Source of the DNA: a virus | Strand: one strand, 5' to 3' | IMG/VR virus record: IMGVR_UViG_3300025785_000104 | Coordinates: 1-22,713 of that record | DNA: 22,713 nt | Shown: piece by piece, positions 22,646-22,713 of the stretch | Layout of the letters: each line of letters opens with the position of its first letter | How positions within the stretch are numbered: the stretch's first letter is position 1 | Notes under the pieces: generated by a model | What the model was told of the DNA's origin: nothing | The model's input: the letters and a program-made list of their open reading frames with translations, nothing else | The model's database searches: none | Position numbers and translations under genes: made by a program

Positions 22646-22713
22646 ATGTCAACAACTACACGTCAGACTAACTTACTGGTAAACCAAGACTGGACCCAGA
22701 TTTACCAGACTTT
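22646..22713 (+). CDS. 6: Baseplate wedge protein gp6-like, 5' end only
   Basis: Only the first 22 codons lie in the window: MSTTTRQTNLLVNQDWTQIYQT and on. The start resembles gp6-type wedge proteins of T4-like phages of aquatic bacteria, and the position after 53, 5 and 25 fits. Gp6 forms the ring of dimers that holds the baseplate wedges together. The identification rests on 22 residues and gene order. Confidence 0.65.
   Translation, partial: MSTTTRQTNLLVNQDWTQIYQT

Overview
The window is part of a T4-like tailed phage (myovirus) genome. The evidence is a set of recognisable T4-type proteins: portal gp20, a tape measure, gp26-like hub assembly protein, gp46/gp47 recombination nuclease, late sigma factor gp55, a gp48/54-like tail-tube-fold protein, gp53, a gp27-like hub, a gp5-like cell-puncturing hub, gp25 and the start of gp6. 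Promoters matching the T4 late consensus TATAAATA are also present. The host cannot be read from the sequence. The protein flavour (radical SAM and sulfotransferase cargo, gp26 and hub style) resembles T4-like phages of marine or freshwater bacteria, but that is inference.

Layout. (1) Positions 1-4806, minus strand: tape measure, a GIY-YIG homing endonuclease with NUMOD3 repeats whose 3' end overlaps the portal start, the portal, then a truncated small gene running off the left edge. (2) Positions 4807-4854: a perfect inverted repeat holding two opposed late promoters and the Shine-Dalgarno sites of both flanking genes. (3) Positions 4855-5951, plus strand: gp26-like protein and a 72-aa gene starting at an overlapping TTG. 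(4) Positions 5952-6425: a convergent gap of about 470 bp rich in hairpins and repeats with no convincing gene. (5) Positions 6426-14316, minus strand: a compact early-type operon, in transcription order gp55, gp47, a 132-aa unknown, a sulfotransferase-like protein, radical SAM 3, gp46, radical SAM 2, radical SAM 1, and a second GIY-YIG protein. A near-consensus sigma70 promoter heads it. (6) Positions 14403-22713, plus strand: late baseplate genes (tail-tube-fold protein, gp53, 1104-aa gp27-like hub, 1082-aa gp5-like hub with several predicted wall-degrading domains, gp25, gp6 start), with late-promoter-like boxes before the first gene, gp25 and gp6.

How it fits together. The sigma70 promoter would let host polymerase make gp55 early. 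gp55 would then direct polymerase to the TATAAATA boxes that drive tape measure/portal, gp26 and baseplate genes. gp46/47 process DNA ends for recombination-dependent replication. Between and after gp47 and gp46 sits a cargo cassette of three paralogous radical SAM proteins (CxxxCxxC plus a C-terminal SPASM/twitch-like cysteine set), a PAPS-type sulfotransferase-like protein and a small probably beta-rich protein. This is the best candidate for an undescribed system. Its substrate is unknown, and no small precursor peptide gene fits in the tight gaps.

The other strong points are the apparent ATT start (or homopolymer frameshift) of gp55, the dual-purpose palindrome at 4812-4848, and the multi-enzyme tail-spike hub.
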